Below are positions 5,929 to 13,978 of a stretch of DNA of 16,032 nucleotides, piece by piece. How positions within the stretch are numbered: position 1 is the stretch's first letter; the number at the start of each line of letters is the position of its first letter. A program made the position numbers and the translations under genes. The DNA lies in NCBI GenBank assembly GCA_036344135.1, contig JAYYUG010000012.1:1-16032 (forward strand), read 5' to 3'. The notes beneath the pieces were generated by a model, which saw only the letters and a list, made by a program, of their open reading frames with translations, was not told where the DNA came from and made no database searches. This stretch comes from GCA-002731945 sp036344135. Its GTDB lineage: Bacteria > Pseudomonadota > Alphaproteobacteria > MED-G09.

Positions 5929-6711
5929 ATGTTAAAGTTATCTATGACGAAAGAAAGACAATACACTGCTGCGATACTTGTGATAGGGGACGAAATCCTT
6001 TCAGGACGTACTCAAGATACGAATTCAAATTATATCTCGAAGGAACTAGAAAAAATTGGCATAGAGGTAACCGAATGCAGAATTATCCAAGATAAAAAGC
6101 TGGAAATCATAAAAGCAATTAATGAGTTAAGGAAACAAAATGACCATGTTTTCACTACTGGGGGTATAGGCCCAACTCATGATGATGTAACCGTGGAAAG
6201 TATATCAGAGGCTTTAGGGGTTAAGATGGAAAAAAACCAGGAGGCATATAGAATTCTTAAAAGTCATTACAAAAATATTAATTCAAGTTTTAATGAAGTG
6301 CGCCAAAGAATGGCAAGGATTCCCAAAGGCGCACAATTAATTAAAAATAAAATTTCTGCAGCTCCGGGTTTTAAAATTGAGAATGTTTTTGTTTTTGCTG
6401 GAATACCAAAAGTTATGAAAGCAATGTTTTTGGAATCACTACAATTTATTACTGAAGGCATGAGAATTCATTCTTCTTCTCTTTCTATAAACTCAGTTGA
6501 GGGTGAAATTGCTAAAATGCTTGAAGAAACACTTTACTCTTTAAAAGATCTAAAAATAGGAAGCTACCCATATTTTACCTCTAAAAAAGATTTTGGGGTA
6601 AATATTGTAATAAAATCCTACAACACTGAATCTGTGATATATGCTGAAAAAAAGATTATAGAATCATTGGATAAGTTAAATATTTCTTACGAAGTAAATA
6701 ATAGAAATTAA
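5929..6711 (+). CDS. Molybdopterin-binding (MoaB/Mog, CinA N-terminal-like) domain protein
   Basis: A soluble protein of up to 260 residues related to the N-terminal domain of competence/damage-inducible protein CinA. Motifs of the MoCF-biosynthesis fold are GDEILSGR (20-27), TNS near 31-33, and TTGGIGPTHDDVT (76-88), which in relatives bind the pterin or nucleotide phosphate. The C-terminal amidohydrolase domain of full CinA (nicotinamide-nucleotide amidase) is missing, so this is the short stand-alone form found in many alphaproteobacteria. Some CinA-family N-terminal domains act as pyrophosphatases; the substrate here is unknown. The start is uncertain: the ATG at 5929 has no clear ribosome-binding site, and the in-frame ATG at 5944 gives an N-terminus closer to what I recall for homologues. 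It is the first gene of the plus-strand purine operon, 13 bases before purC. Confidence 0.85.
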   Translation: MLKLSMTKERQYTAAILVIGDEILSGRTQDTNSNYISKELEKIGIEVTECRIIQDKKLEIIKAINELRKQNDHVFTTGGIGPTHDDVTVESISEALGVKMEKNQEAYRILKSHYKNINSSFNEVRQRMARIPKGAQLIKNKISAAPGFKIENVFVFAGIPKVMKAMFLESLQFITEGMRIHSSSLSINSVEGEIAKMLEETLYSLKDLKIGSYPYFTSKKDFGVNIVIKSYNTESVIYAEKKIIESLDKLNISYEVNNRN

Positions 6712-6724
6712 TTATGGATTAGTT

Positions 6725-7456
6725 ATGACAAAAAAAGAATTATTATATGAAGGTAAGGCCAAAAAATTATTTTCTCATGAAGAAAAAGATAAATTAATCC
6801 AATATTTTAAAGATGATGCTACAGCATTCAATAAGAAGAAGCATGATATATTGGAGAATAAAGGAAAACTGAATAACCTTATTAGCGAACATATCTTTAC
6901 CCATTTAAAAAACAATGGAATTGAAAATCATTTCATTGAAAGGATTAATGAAAGAGAACAATTGGTAAGAAAGTTAAAAATAATACCTATTGAGGTAATT
7001 ATTAGAAATATTGCTGCTGGCACTCTATCAAAAAGGTTAGGTATAGAAGAAGGAAAAGAACTTCCTGGGCCTTTAATAGAATTCACTCTCAAAAATGATA
7101 ATTTAGATGATCCTATTATATCTGAAGAACATATCAGAGTATTTGAATGGGCTAGTCTAAAGGAAATCAAAGAAATAAAGAATCAAAGCTTAAAAATTAA
7201 CGAAACTCTAACTGACTTATTCATAAATGTCGGAATAATTTTGGTAGACTTCAAAATTGAATTTGGAAGATTAATTACTGAAAATGGAAACAAAATAATT
7301 CTTGCTGACGAAATCAGTCCTGACTCGTGCAGATTGTGGGATAAAAAATCTTTTGAGAAACTCGATAAGGATCGTTTCAGAAGAAATCTTGGGGGTCTAA
7401 TTGATGCTTACAAAGAAGTAGCGACTCGGCTAGGAATAGATATCAAAAATAATTAG
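6725..7456 (+). CDS. purC: Phosphoribosylaminoimidazole-succinocarboxamide synthase (SAICAR synthetase)
   Basis: Joins aspartate to CAIR using ATP, forming SAICAR, which PurB then cleaves. The 243-residue protein is of normal bacterial length. Family motifs are the ATP loop LYEGKAKKLF (7-16), the VIIRNIAAGTLSKR stretch (91-104) that binds the nucleotide substrate, the VDFKIEFG segment (164-171), and the signature LADEISPDSCRLWD (183-196). The Shine-Dalgarno is weak (GGAT). The gene sits 13 bases after the molybdopterin-binding gene and 12 bases before purS, so all three are likely on one message. No riboswitch-like structure or PurR-type operator can be seen in front of it, and there is little room for one. 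Confidence 0.97.
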   Translation: MTKKELLYEGKAKKLFSHEEKDKLIQYFKDDATAFNKKKHDILENKGKLNNLISEHIFTHLKNNGIENHFIERINEREQLVRKLKIIPIEVIIRNIAAGTLSKRLGIEEGKELPGPLIEFTLKNDNLDDPIISEEHIRVFEWASLKEIKEIKNQSLKINETLTDLFINVGIILVDFKIEFGRLITENGNKIILADEISPDSCRLWDKKSFEKLDKDRFRRNLGGLIDAYKEVATRLGIDIKNN

Positions 7457-7468
7457 CCTTTTAAATAA

Positions 7469-7720
7469 ATGAAAATTTATGTAAAAATTATGCCGAAAGA
7501 GGGGGTATTGGACCCTCAAGGAAAAGCTATTGAGAACTCTCTCAAACAGCTAGGTTTTGCTAATGTCCAAGGAGCAAGACAAGGTAAGATAGTTGAACTT
7601 AATCTAGATATAAAGAATAAAGAGGACGCACTAGCCCTTACTCGAGAAATGAGTGAAAAATTACTTGCAAATATGGTTATAGAAGATTTCGAAATTTCTA
7701 TAATTAAGGATGATTTATGA
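7469..7720 (+). CDS. purS: Phosphoribosylformylglycinamidine synthase, PurS subunit
   Basis: Small structural subunit (83 residues) of the three-part FGAM synthase, dimeric in known structures, which bridges PurQ and small PurL and helps channel ammonia. The sequence fits the family: an N-terminal strand MKIYVKIMPKEGVLDPQG, then a Q-G-A-R-Q-G-K turn near residues 34-40, and a C-terminal strand ending VIEDFEISI. PurS occurs where PurL is the short form, which is the case here. Its TGA stop overlaps the purQ start by four bases (ATGA), implying coupled translation. Confidence 0.95.
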   Translation: MKIYVKIMPKEGVLDPQGKAIENSLKQLGFANVQGARQGKIVELNLDIKNKEDALALTREMSEKLLANMVIEDFEISIIKDDL

Positions 7721-8406
7721 AGGCGGCAATTATAGTTTTCCCTGGTTCAAACTGCGATAGAGATATTGCTGTATCATTTCGTAATGTAGCTAAGGTTGAA
7801 CCAAAAATGGTATGGCACAAAGAAACCCATATTCCTGATTGTAACATTATTATTGTGCCTGGTGGCTTTTCTTTTGGAGATTATTTAAGGTGTGGATCAA
7901 TTGCTGCCAACAGCCCTATTATGAGAGAAGTTGTCAAAAAATCAAAAGAAGGCTTTCCAATAATAGGTATTTGTAATGGCTTTCAAATCTTAACGGAAAC
8001 TAGATTGCTTCCAGGAACGCTTATAAGAAATAATTGCCTATCTTTCATTTGTAAAACAACAAAGTTAAGCGTTGTAAATAACCGTACATATTTTTCTCAA
8101 AAATATTTCAAAAACCAAATTATAGATATTCCTATTGCTCATAATGAAGGCAATTACTTTGCCAATGATGAAATAATAAAAGAATTGGAAGGCAATAATC
8201 AGATAGCCTTCAAGTATTGTGATGAAGACGGAAATTTTTCTAATGAAGCTAATCCCAATGGTTCTTTAAAAAATATCGCTGGTATAATAAATAAAAAAGG
8301 TAATGTTCTTGGAATGATGCCTCATCCAGAAAGAGCCACAAACAAGCTATCAAGATTAAATGATGGGGAACAATTTTTTATATCAATTGCTGAAACACTT
8401 CTATGA
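7717..8406 (+). CDS. purQ: Phosphoribosylformylglycinamidine synthase, glutaminase subunit PurQ
   Basis: Class I glutamine amidotransferase that releases ammonia from glutamine and hands it to PurL in the FGAR to FGAM step. At 229 residues it is normal length. The catalytic triad is visible: C86 in GICNGFQ, and H203 with E205 in MPHPERA. The conserved PGGFSFGDYLR segment (48-58) and PGSNCDRD (9-16) confirm PurQ rather than another glutaminase. It overlaps purS upstream and purL downstream by four bases each (ATGA), consistent with stoichiometric, coupled production of the complex. Confidence 0.97.
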   Translation: MKAAIIVFPGSNCDRDIAVSFRNVAKVEPKMVWHKETHIPDCNIIIVPGGFSFGDYLRCGSIAANSPIMREVVKKSKEGFPIIGICNGFQILTETRLLPGTLIRNNCLSFICKTTKLSVVNNRTYFSQKYFKNQIIDIPIAHNEGNYFANDEIIKELEGNNQIAFKYCDEDGNFSNEANPNGSLKNIAGIINKKGNVLGMMPHPERATNKLSRLNDGEQFFISIAETLL

Positions 8407-10598
8407 ATAAAATATCCAAAGAATTAGTTGAAGAGCATGGAATAAATGAAGATGAATATAAATTCATTCTAAGCTCTTTAAAAAGAGAACCAACATTTAC
8501 TGAGCTTGGGATCTTTTCAGCTATGTGGTCGGAGCATTGTTCCTACAAGTCATCTAAGTTCTGGTTAAACAAGTTGCCAACGAAAAATGAGAATGTGATC
8601 CAAGGCCCTGGAGAAAATGCCGGCATCATTAATATTGGTGATGGTTTTGCTGCAGTTTTTAAAATGGAAAGCCATAATCATCCTTCATTTATAGAGCCTT
8701 ATCAAGGCGCTGCTACGGGAGTCGGAGGAATATTGAGAGATGTTTTTACTATGGGAGCTAGGCCCGTTGCATTGATGAATTCATTGCGATTTGGAGAAAC
8801 ATCTCATAACAAAACAAGGCATCTTCTTAATGGTGTAGTTTCAGGGATAGGAGGTTACGGAAACTGCATTGGAGTACCTACTGTTGGGGGAGAGGTTGAA
8901 TTTAACTCCTCTTATAACGACAACATTTTAGTTAACGCAATGTGCGTTGGTGTGGCTAAGATAGATAAAATATTTTATTCTAAAGCTTCTGGAGTTGGTA
9001 ATTTAGTCGTTTACGTAGGGTCTAAGACGGGTAGAGATGGAATTCACGGGGCTACGATGGCATCATCTGAATTTGACGATAGTTCTGATGAGAAAAGACC
9101 AACAGTTCAAGTTGGAGATCCCTTTTCAGAAAAACTTTTGCTTGAGGCTTGTCTCGAATTAATGAAGGAGGATGTAATAATTGCTATACAAGATATGGGA
9201 GCTGCAGGCTTAACTTCTTCATCTGTAGAAATGGCAGGAAAAGGTAATCTAGGTATTGAAATTGACCTAGATTATGTTCCTTGTAGAGAAATTAATATGA
9301 GTGCCTATGAAATTATGCTCTCTGAAAGTCAAGAAAGAATGCTAATGATTATTGAGCCAAAGAAAGAAGATATAGCCAAAAAGATCTTTGAAAAATGGGA
9401 GCTTGATTTCTCTGTCATAGGAATTCTTAACGATTCCAAAAGATTAGTTATAAAAAGAAATAAAGAAATTAAAGCAGAAATCGATATCGATATTCTTGAG
9501 AAAGGCGCACCTTCATATCAAAGACCATACAAAATTATTAATATGAAAGATTGCAACATAAAAGAAAGTAATCTTTCAAAGGAACCGCCTTTGACTATAT
9601 TAAAGCAGTTAGTTTATTCTCCTAATCTTTCAAGTAGAAAGTGGGTATGGGAACAATACGACCACATGGTTATGACCGATACAGTCTTAAACCCTGGGGG
9701 CGATGCTGCAATCATAAGAATCCATGATACTAATAAAGGGTTAGCTATAACAACAGATTCTACTCCCAGATATTGCTTTGCAAACCCCTATGAAGGAGGT
9801 AAACAGGCTGTTGCTGAAGCTTGGAGAAATTTAATAACTGTTGGATCAAGACCTATTGCTATTACTGATTGCTTAAACTTTGGAAATCCCGAAAAGGAGG
9901 AAATTATGGGGCAATTTGCTGCTGCAACTCAAGGTATGGCTCACGCATGTGAAGAACTAGACTTTCCAGTTGTTTCAGGAAATGTCTCACTCTACAACGA
10001 AACTAACGGCAAAGGTATAAACCCTACACCTGCAATAGGGGGAGTAGGCGTAATCGATAATCTAGATATTTTCTCAACACACAATTTTAAGAGAGAAGGT
10101 GATAATATTTTCGTAATAGGGAAAACCTTAGGATCAATAAATCAGTCAATATATGCCACAGAAATTTTACAAAATAACAATGGATGTCCACCAAAGGTTA
10201 ATCTGGCTGATGAAAAAAATAATGGTAAGGCAATTCAAATATTAATTAAAAATAAAATTATAGATACTTCACATGATATATCTGATGGAGGGCTTTTGGT
10301 TGCGCTAGCGGAAATGGCCTTATCAGGAAATATAGGTTTCGAGTTGCTTCTTGAAAAAGAATTCTCTAGTCATAGATTTCTCTTCGGTGAGGATCAAAGC
10401 AGGTATATTATAACTTTACAGAACCATAAAATTGATGAAGCGATGTTATTGTTAAATGAAAAAAGGATCCAGTACCATAACTTAGGTAAAACCAAAGGTG
10501 CTAAATTAGTCTTAAATGAAGAAGAAATATCTCTAAAAGAATTAAAAAACTTACACGAGAGTTGGTTTGATAATTATTTATCAGGAAAAGAAAATTAA
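8403..10598 (+). CDS. purL: Phosphoribosylformylglycinamidine synthase, small PurL subunit
   Basis: Synthetase subunit that converts FGAR to FGAM with ATP and ammonia from PurQ. At 731 residues it is the small PurL type, without the N-terminal PurS-like and C-terminal glutaminase domains of the 1,300-residue form; those parts are the separate upstream genes. Motifs include WSEHCSYKSSK (42-52), GPGENAG (68-74), the ATP/magnesium region FKMESHNHPS (86-95) and GAATGVGGI (102-110). The internal second half is recognisable from DISDGGLLVALAEMALSG near residue 626. It belongs to the AIR-synthase-like ATP-binding superfamily. purQ overlaps its start by four bases, and its TAA stop overlaps the bolA start codon (TAATG). 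Confidence 0.98.
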   Translation: MNKISKELVEEHGINEDEYKFILSSLKREPTFTELGIFSAMWSEHCSYKSSKFWLNKLPTKNENVIQGPGENAGIINIGDGFAAVFKMESHNHPSFIEPYQGAATGVGGILRDVFTMGARPVALMNSLRFGETSHNKTRHLLNGVVSGIGGYGNCIGVPTVGGEVEFNSSYNDNILVNAMCVGVAKIDKIFYSKASGVGNLVVYVGSKTGRDGIHGATMASSEFDDSSDEKRPTVQVGDPFSEKLLLEACLELMKEDVIIAIQDMGAAGLTSSSVEMAGKGNLGIEIDLDYVPCREINMSAYEIMLSESQERMLMIIEPKKEDIAKKIFEKWELDFSVIGILNDSKRLVIKRNKEIKAEIDIDILEKGAPSYQRPYKIINMKDCNIKESNLSKEPPLTILKQLVYSPNLSSRKWVWEQYDHMVMTDTVLNPGGDAAIIRIHDTNKGLAITTDSTPRYCFANPYEGGKQAVAEAWRNLITVGSRPIAITDCLNFGNPEKEEIMGQFAAATQGMAHACEELDFPVVSGNVSLYNETNGKGINPTPAIGGVGVIDNLDIFSTHNFKREGDNIFVIGKTLGSINQSIYATEILQNNNGCPPKVNLADEKNNGKAIQILIKNKIIDTSHDISDGGLLVALAEMALSGNIGFELLLEKEFSSHRFLFGEDQSRYIITLQNHKIDEAMLLLNEKRIQYHNLGKTKGAKLVLNEEEISLKELKNLHESWFDNYLSGKEN

Positions 10599-10828
10599 TG
10601 ACTATTAAAGAAATAGAATTAAAAAAAATTTTAACCGAATCTTTCCCAGAAGCCGATATAAAGATAGATGACCTAGCGGGTGATGATAATCACTTTGCCT
10701 TGACTATTATTTCGTCAAAATTTAAAGGTATGTCTAGAATTGATCAACATAAAATGGTATATGATGCCTTAGGGTCTAAGATGGGTAATGAATTACACGC
10801 TTTATCTATTAAAACCCAAATACCGTAG
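10598..10828 (+). CDS. bolA: BolA family protein
   Basis: A 76-residue BolA-fold protein. BolA proteins partner monothiol CGFS glutaredoxins, coordinating a shared [2Fe-2S] cluster used in iron sensing or cluster delivery. The family ending is clear: KFKGMSRIDQHKMVYDAL (41-58) followed by ELHALSIKT (65-73), with histidines H32, H51 and H67; the C-terminal histidine is the usual cluster ligand. Its start codon shares one base with the purL stop (TAATG), so translation is probably coupled, and grxD begins about 8-11 bases after its stop. The bolA-grxD pair after purL is a classic alphaproteobacterial arrangement and supports a joint role. The paralogue subgroup cannot be settled by eye. Confidence 0.93.
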   Translation: MTIKEIELKKILTESFPEADIKIDDLAGDDNHFALTIISSKFKGMSRIDQHKMVYDALGSKMGNELHALSIKTQIP

Positions 10829-10836
10829 GGATCTTA

Positions 10837-11163
10837 GTGATGGATGAGAAAAGCAAAAAAGAAATAAAATCTCAAATTCAGGGCTCAGATGTTCACTTGT
10901 TTATGAAAGGAACACCACTTTTTCCACAATGCGGATTTTCAAGTACTGTGGTTCAAATTTTGACATATCTAGAGGTGCCTTTCACTTCAACCGATGTTTT
11001 GGAGGATGAACAAATGAGAGAGACTATTAAAAAATATTCCAACTGGCCTACAATCCCTCAACTTTACATAAAGGGTAATTTTATGGGGGGTTGTGATATT
11101 ATTAAGGAAATGTTCGAAAGTGGCGAACTTAAAGAAGAATTTAGTAAAGAAAATATAATTTAA
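10837..11163 (+). CDS. grxD: Monothiol glutaredoxin, CGFS type (Grx4/GrxD family)
   Basis: A 107-108 residue single-domain glutaredoxin that binds a glutathione-ligated [2Fe-2S] cluster and partners BolA in iron-sulfur trafficking. The active site is QCGFS with C32, preceded by the glutathione-binding K24-G25-T26 in MKGTP. The NWPTIPQLYIKG segment with the cis-proline TIP, and the GGCDI stretch, complete the fold. The start is ambiguous: GTG at 10837 and ATG at 10840 are adjacent, and an AGGGA overlapping the bolA stop suits both, at 5 and 8 bases. ATG is the more usual choice and changes only one residue. This is the last gene of the plus-strand operon. Its TAA overlaps the rpsD stop within TTAA at 11160-11163, and no terminator hairpin follows. 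Confidence 0.96.
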   Translation: MMDEKSKKEIKSQIQGSDVHLFMKGTPLFPQCGFSSTVVQILTYLEVPFTSTDVLEDEQMRETIKKYSNWPTIPQLYIKGNFMGGCDIIKEMFESGELKEEFSKENII

Positions 11164-11780
11164 CTCCTAGAATAGAACTCCACAACTAAATTTGGCTCCA
11201 TCTGTACTGGATATGGAACTTCTGCAAGTTTAGGAATTCTTGTAATTTTTGCAGTTAATTTTTTTTGATCACATTCAATATAATCTGGTATATCTCTTTC
11301 AGTGCTTTCAATGCCCCTTAAAACAATCTCCAAAGATCTTGATTTTTCTTTTAACTCAATCAAGTCGTCAGTTTTTAACAAATAAGAAGGGATGTTAACT
11401 CTTTTTCCGTTTACCTTCACATGACCATGGTTAATAAATTGCCGAGCAGAAAACACTGTTGGGACAAACTTAGCTCTATATATAACAGAATCCAATCTTC
11501 TTTCTAATAAACCTATGATATTTTCTGATGTATCACCTTTTATTCTTTCTGCTTCCTTAAACATTTTTTTGAATTGTTTTTCAGTTATATTTCCATAATA
11601 ACCTTTAAGCTTTTGCTTTGCTCGCATTTGAAGTCCAAAATCCGAAAGTTTTCCTTTCCGTTGCTGACCATGTTGTCCAGGTCCGTATGCTCTTAGATTG
11701 ACAGGGCTTTTAGGTCTTCCCCAGATATTTTCACCCATACGTCGATCGATCTTATATTTAGCCCTGACTCTTTTCGTCAT
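11160..11780 (-). CDS. rpsD: 30S ribosomal protein S4
   Basis: Primary 16S rRNA-binding protein of the small subunit, needed early in assembly. At 206 residues it is standard length. It shows the alphaproteobacterial-style start with KYKIDRRMGENIWGRPKSP (8-26), the GPGQHG segment (34-39), the S4 RNA-binding domain (about 94-143, from ERRLDSVIYRAKF through the HGHVKVNGKRV motif) and the conserved ending LVVEFYSR. No N-terminal zinc cysteines are present. An AGGA Shine-Dalgarno lies about 10 bases before the ATG. Here rpsD is separate from the alpha ribosomal operon, as in other alphaproteobacteria. It converges on grxD with a four-base stop overlap. Confidence 0.98.
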   Translation of the reverse strand: MTKRVRAKYKIDRRMGENIWGRPKSPVNLRAYGPGQHGQQRKGKLSDFGLQMRAKQKLKGYYGNITEKQFKKMFKEAERIKGDTSENIIGLLERRLDSVIYRAKFVPTVFSARQFINHGHVKVNGKRVNIPSYLLKTDDLIELKEKSRSLEIVLRGIESTERDIPDYIECDQKKLTAKITRIPKLAEVPYPVQMEPNLVVEFYSRS

Positions 11781-11825
11781 AAATTGTGCATCCTAAAATA
11801 ATCCAAAAAAAAACCATTTCGGCGT

Positions 11826-11854
11826 TAAGTACATTTCTCTAAGCAATAAGTCAA
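11826..11854 (-). promoter_or_regulatory. Possible rpsD promoter
   Basis: On the minus strand TTGACT (11849-11854) is followed after 17 bases by TACTTA (11826-11831), about 45 bases before the rpsD start. The -35 is a good match to the TTGAC core favoured in alphaproteobacteria; the -10 is poor. The 91-base gap between trmJ and rpsD is otherwise empty, without a visible hairpin. Confidence 0.35.
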
Positions 11855-11871
11855 TTTCTTTGTAATGTTTC

Positions 11872-12672
11872 TTATTTCTTGTCAGTTCCATCAGCAATAA
11901 TCTTAATTTTTTTTAATTTCTTATTATCTTGATAACCATCTGGCCAACTTAGCAAAGATGTAATCACCCCTCTTAAAGTTTTGACATCTTGTTCAGTCAA
12001 AATAGATCTAGAAAAAATATTCCTAATATTTATCATCATTGTGGGTTTTTTTTCTAAAGGCCTTAAGAAGCCAGAGTCTTCTAAAGCTCTCTCTAAATGC
12101 TCAAAAAAACCAATAATATCTCGTTTTTTTGCTGGTATAGTATCACTCAATAACATTGTTCTTTTACTGTAATTCACATTAATTCTATTGATCTCAGAGG
12201 CAATAATAATAACTGCTTGAGCTAGATTCAAAGATGAAAACTCTGGGTTAGTTGGAATTTCTACAATTGTATCGGCAAATGAAATTTGAAAGTTACTAAG
12301 ACCAGATTTTTCTTTTCCAAACAATATTCCAATATTAGAACTATTGTTTAATATATTGATTTTATTATATAATTCTTCTGGACCACAAGTAGGCTTAATC
12401 ATATCCCTTGTACGTACCGTGCAAGCAAAAAGATGATTCAAATTAGAAATAGATTCTTCAAGATTATTAAAGACCTTGGCTTTTCTTAAAACCCTCTCAG
12501 CGCCAGCAGAAGCATTGATTGATTTTTTTGATAGATGATCCTGCTTAGGATTAATTAAGTACAATTGGTGCAAACCAAAATTTAACATTGCCCTTGCAGT
12601 CATTCCTATATTTTCCGATAACTGTGGCTCTGCAAGTATTATCTTTATATTGTCTTTATTAATCTTCTTCAT
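11872..12672 (-). CDS. trmJ: tRNA 2'-O-methyltransferase, TrmJ-like (SpoU/SPOUT family)
   Basis: An S-adenosylmethionine-dependent RNA ribose methyltransferase. TrmJ methylates residue 32 of the tRNA anticodon loop. The 266-residue protein shows the SPOUT motifs in order: motif 1 PQLSENIGMTARA (16-28) with N21 and R27, motif 2 LFGKEKSGLSN (117-127) with E121, and motif 3 IPTNPEFSSLNLAQAV (139-154), which builds the trefoil-knot cofactor site. A C-terminal helical domain (about 185-250, with FFEHLERALEDSGFL) is characteristic of TrmJ rather than TrmH or TrmL. A Lys-rich tail follows. It diverges from icd across 91 bases and precedes rpsD in the same direction at a 91-base distance. The exact target nucleotide is by homology. 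Confidence 0.9.
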   Translation of the reverse strand: MKKINKDNIKIILAEPQLSENIGMTARAMLNFGLHQLYLINPKQDHLSKKSINASAGAERVLRKAKVFNNLEESISNLNHLFACTVRTRDMIKPTCGPEELYNKINILNNSSNIGILFGKEKSGLSNFQISFADTIVEIPTNPEFSSLNLAQAVIIIASEINRINVNYSKRTMLLSDTIPAKKRDIIGFFEHLERALEDSGFLRPLEKKPTMMINIRNIFSRSILTEQDVKTLRGVITSLLSWPDGYQDNKKLKKIKIIADGTDKK

Positions 12673-12763
12673 TGTATATAAATAACCCTTTTATTATCAA
12701 ACATCATTGAATATTCTACTCTATATGTTATTCAGTATCTTAATTCGAAAAATTGAGAAATAA

Positions 12764-13978
12764 ATGTCTAAAATCAAGGTAAATTATCCGGTCGTAGAAA
12801 TAGATGGCGATGAGATGACCAGAATAATCTGGGGCTTGATAAAGAAAAAATTAATACTGCCCTATATTGAAATAGATCTTCATTACTATGATCTCGGAAT
12901 AGAAAGCCGTGATGAAACTAAAGATCAAATTACAGTAGAAGCTGCCAATGCTATTAAAGAACACGGAGTAGGCATAAAGTGTGCAACCATTACTCCTGAC
13001 GAAGAAAGGGTAAAAGAATTTGATTTAAAAGAAATGTGGAAATCTCCTAATGGAACTATAAGAAATATACTTGGGGGTACAGTCTTCAGAGAGCCTATCG
13101 TTTGTCAAAATATACCTAGGTTGGTACCGGGATGGACACAACCTATAATAATAGGAAGACATGCTTTTGGAGATCAATATAGAGCAACGGATTTTATCGT
13201 TCCAGGAAAAGGAACATTATCTGTTAAATGGGTATCAGATGATGGATCCGAAATAATAGAGGAAGAGGTCTATAAATTTGAAAATAGCGGAATAGCCATG
13301 AGCATGTATAATCATGATAAGTCTATAAAAGATTTTGCCAGGGCTTGTTTTAATTATGGGTTAGAAAGAGAATGGCCAGTATATTTATCAACAAAAAATA
13401 CAATATTAAAGAAATACGATGGCCGCTTCAAAGATCTTTTCCAAGAAGTATATGAAAAAGAATATGCGAAAGAATATAAAAAATTAAACATTTCTTATGA
13501 ACATAGGCTTATAGATGACATGGTTGCCTGTGCCTTAAAATGGTCGGGTGCTTTTATATGGGCATGCAAGAATTATGATGGTGATGTACAATCTGATACT
13601 GTAGCACAAGGTTTCGGATCATTGGGGTTAATGTCAAGTGTGTTAATGACTCCAGATGGAAAAACAGTAGAAGCCGAAGCAGCTCACGGAACAGTAACGA
13701 GACACTTTAGATTGCACGAAAAAGGCGAAGAAACATCTACTAATTCAATAGCTTCAATTTTTGCTTGGACAAGAGGATTGTCACATAGGGCTAAATTGGA
13801 TGAAAATCTTGAACTTGCTAAATTTTCAAAAACCCTTGAAAAGGTTTGCATAAGGACTGTCGAAAAAGGTTTTATGACTAAGGACTTAGCTTTATTAGTA
13901 GGCCCTCTACAGTCATGGTTAACCACACAAGAATTTATTGATGAGGTAGACAAAAACCTTCAAAAGAAAATGTCTTAA
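12764..13978 (+). CDS. icd: NADP-dependent isocitrate dehydrogenase (eukaryote-like dimeric type)
   Basis: Oxidatively decarboxylates isocitrate to 2-oxoglutarate in the TCA cycle, making NADPH. At 404 residues it is the homodimeric type shared with mitochondrial and cytosolic IDH rather than the E. coli type. Alignment by eye to human IDH1 is nearly collinear: substrate residues S94, N96, R100, R109, R132 and Y139, K211 for the general acid-base lysine, metal-binding D251 and the YDGDVQSD segment (271-278). The NADP-specificity loop is H308 GTVTRH, including R313 and H314. A GAGAA Shine-Dalgarno precedes the ATG. It sits head-to-head with trmJ and tail-to-tail with alaS, sharing TTAA (13975-13978). 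alaS-icd adjacency is familiar in alphaproteobacteria. Confidence 0.98.
   Translation: MSKIKVNYPVVEIDGDEMTRIIWGLIKKKLILPYIEIDLHYYDLGIESRDETKDQITVEAANAIKEHGVGIKCATITPDEERVKEFDLKEMWKSPNGTIRNILGGTVFREPIVCQNIPRLVPGWTQPIIIGRHAFGDQYRATDFIVPGKGTLSVKWVSDDGSEIIEEEVYKFENSGIAMSMYNHDKSIKDFARACFNYGLEREWPVYLSTKNTILKKYDGRFKDLFQEVYEKEYAKEYKKLNISYEHRLIDDMVACALKWSGAFIWACKNYDGDVQSDTVAQGFGSLGLMSSVLMTPDGKTVEAEAAHGTVTRHFRLHEKGEETSTNSIASIFAWTRGLSHRAKLDENLELAKFSKTLEKVCIRTVEKGFMTKDLALLVGPLQSWLTTQEFIDEVDKNLQKKMS

Noticed and set aside
11781..11871. A ribosomal-protein leader structure or riboswitch upstream of rpsD
   Set aside because: No convincing stem-loop or conserved leader motif could be seen in the 91 bases; only a possible promoter is listed.
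12673..12763. A promoter for icd using CTATAT at 12721-12726 or TTGAAT at 12707-12712
   Set aside because: The two elements are only 8 bases apart and neither has a good partner at the right spacing.
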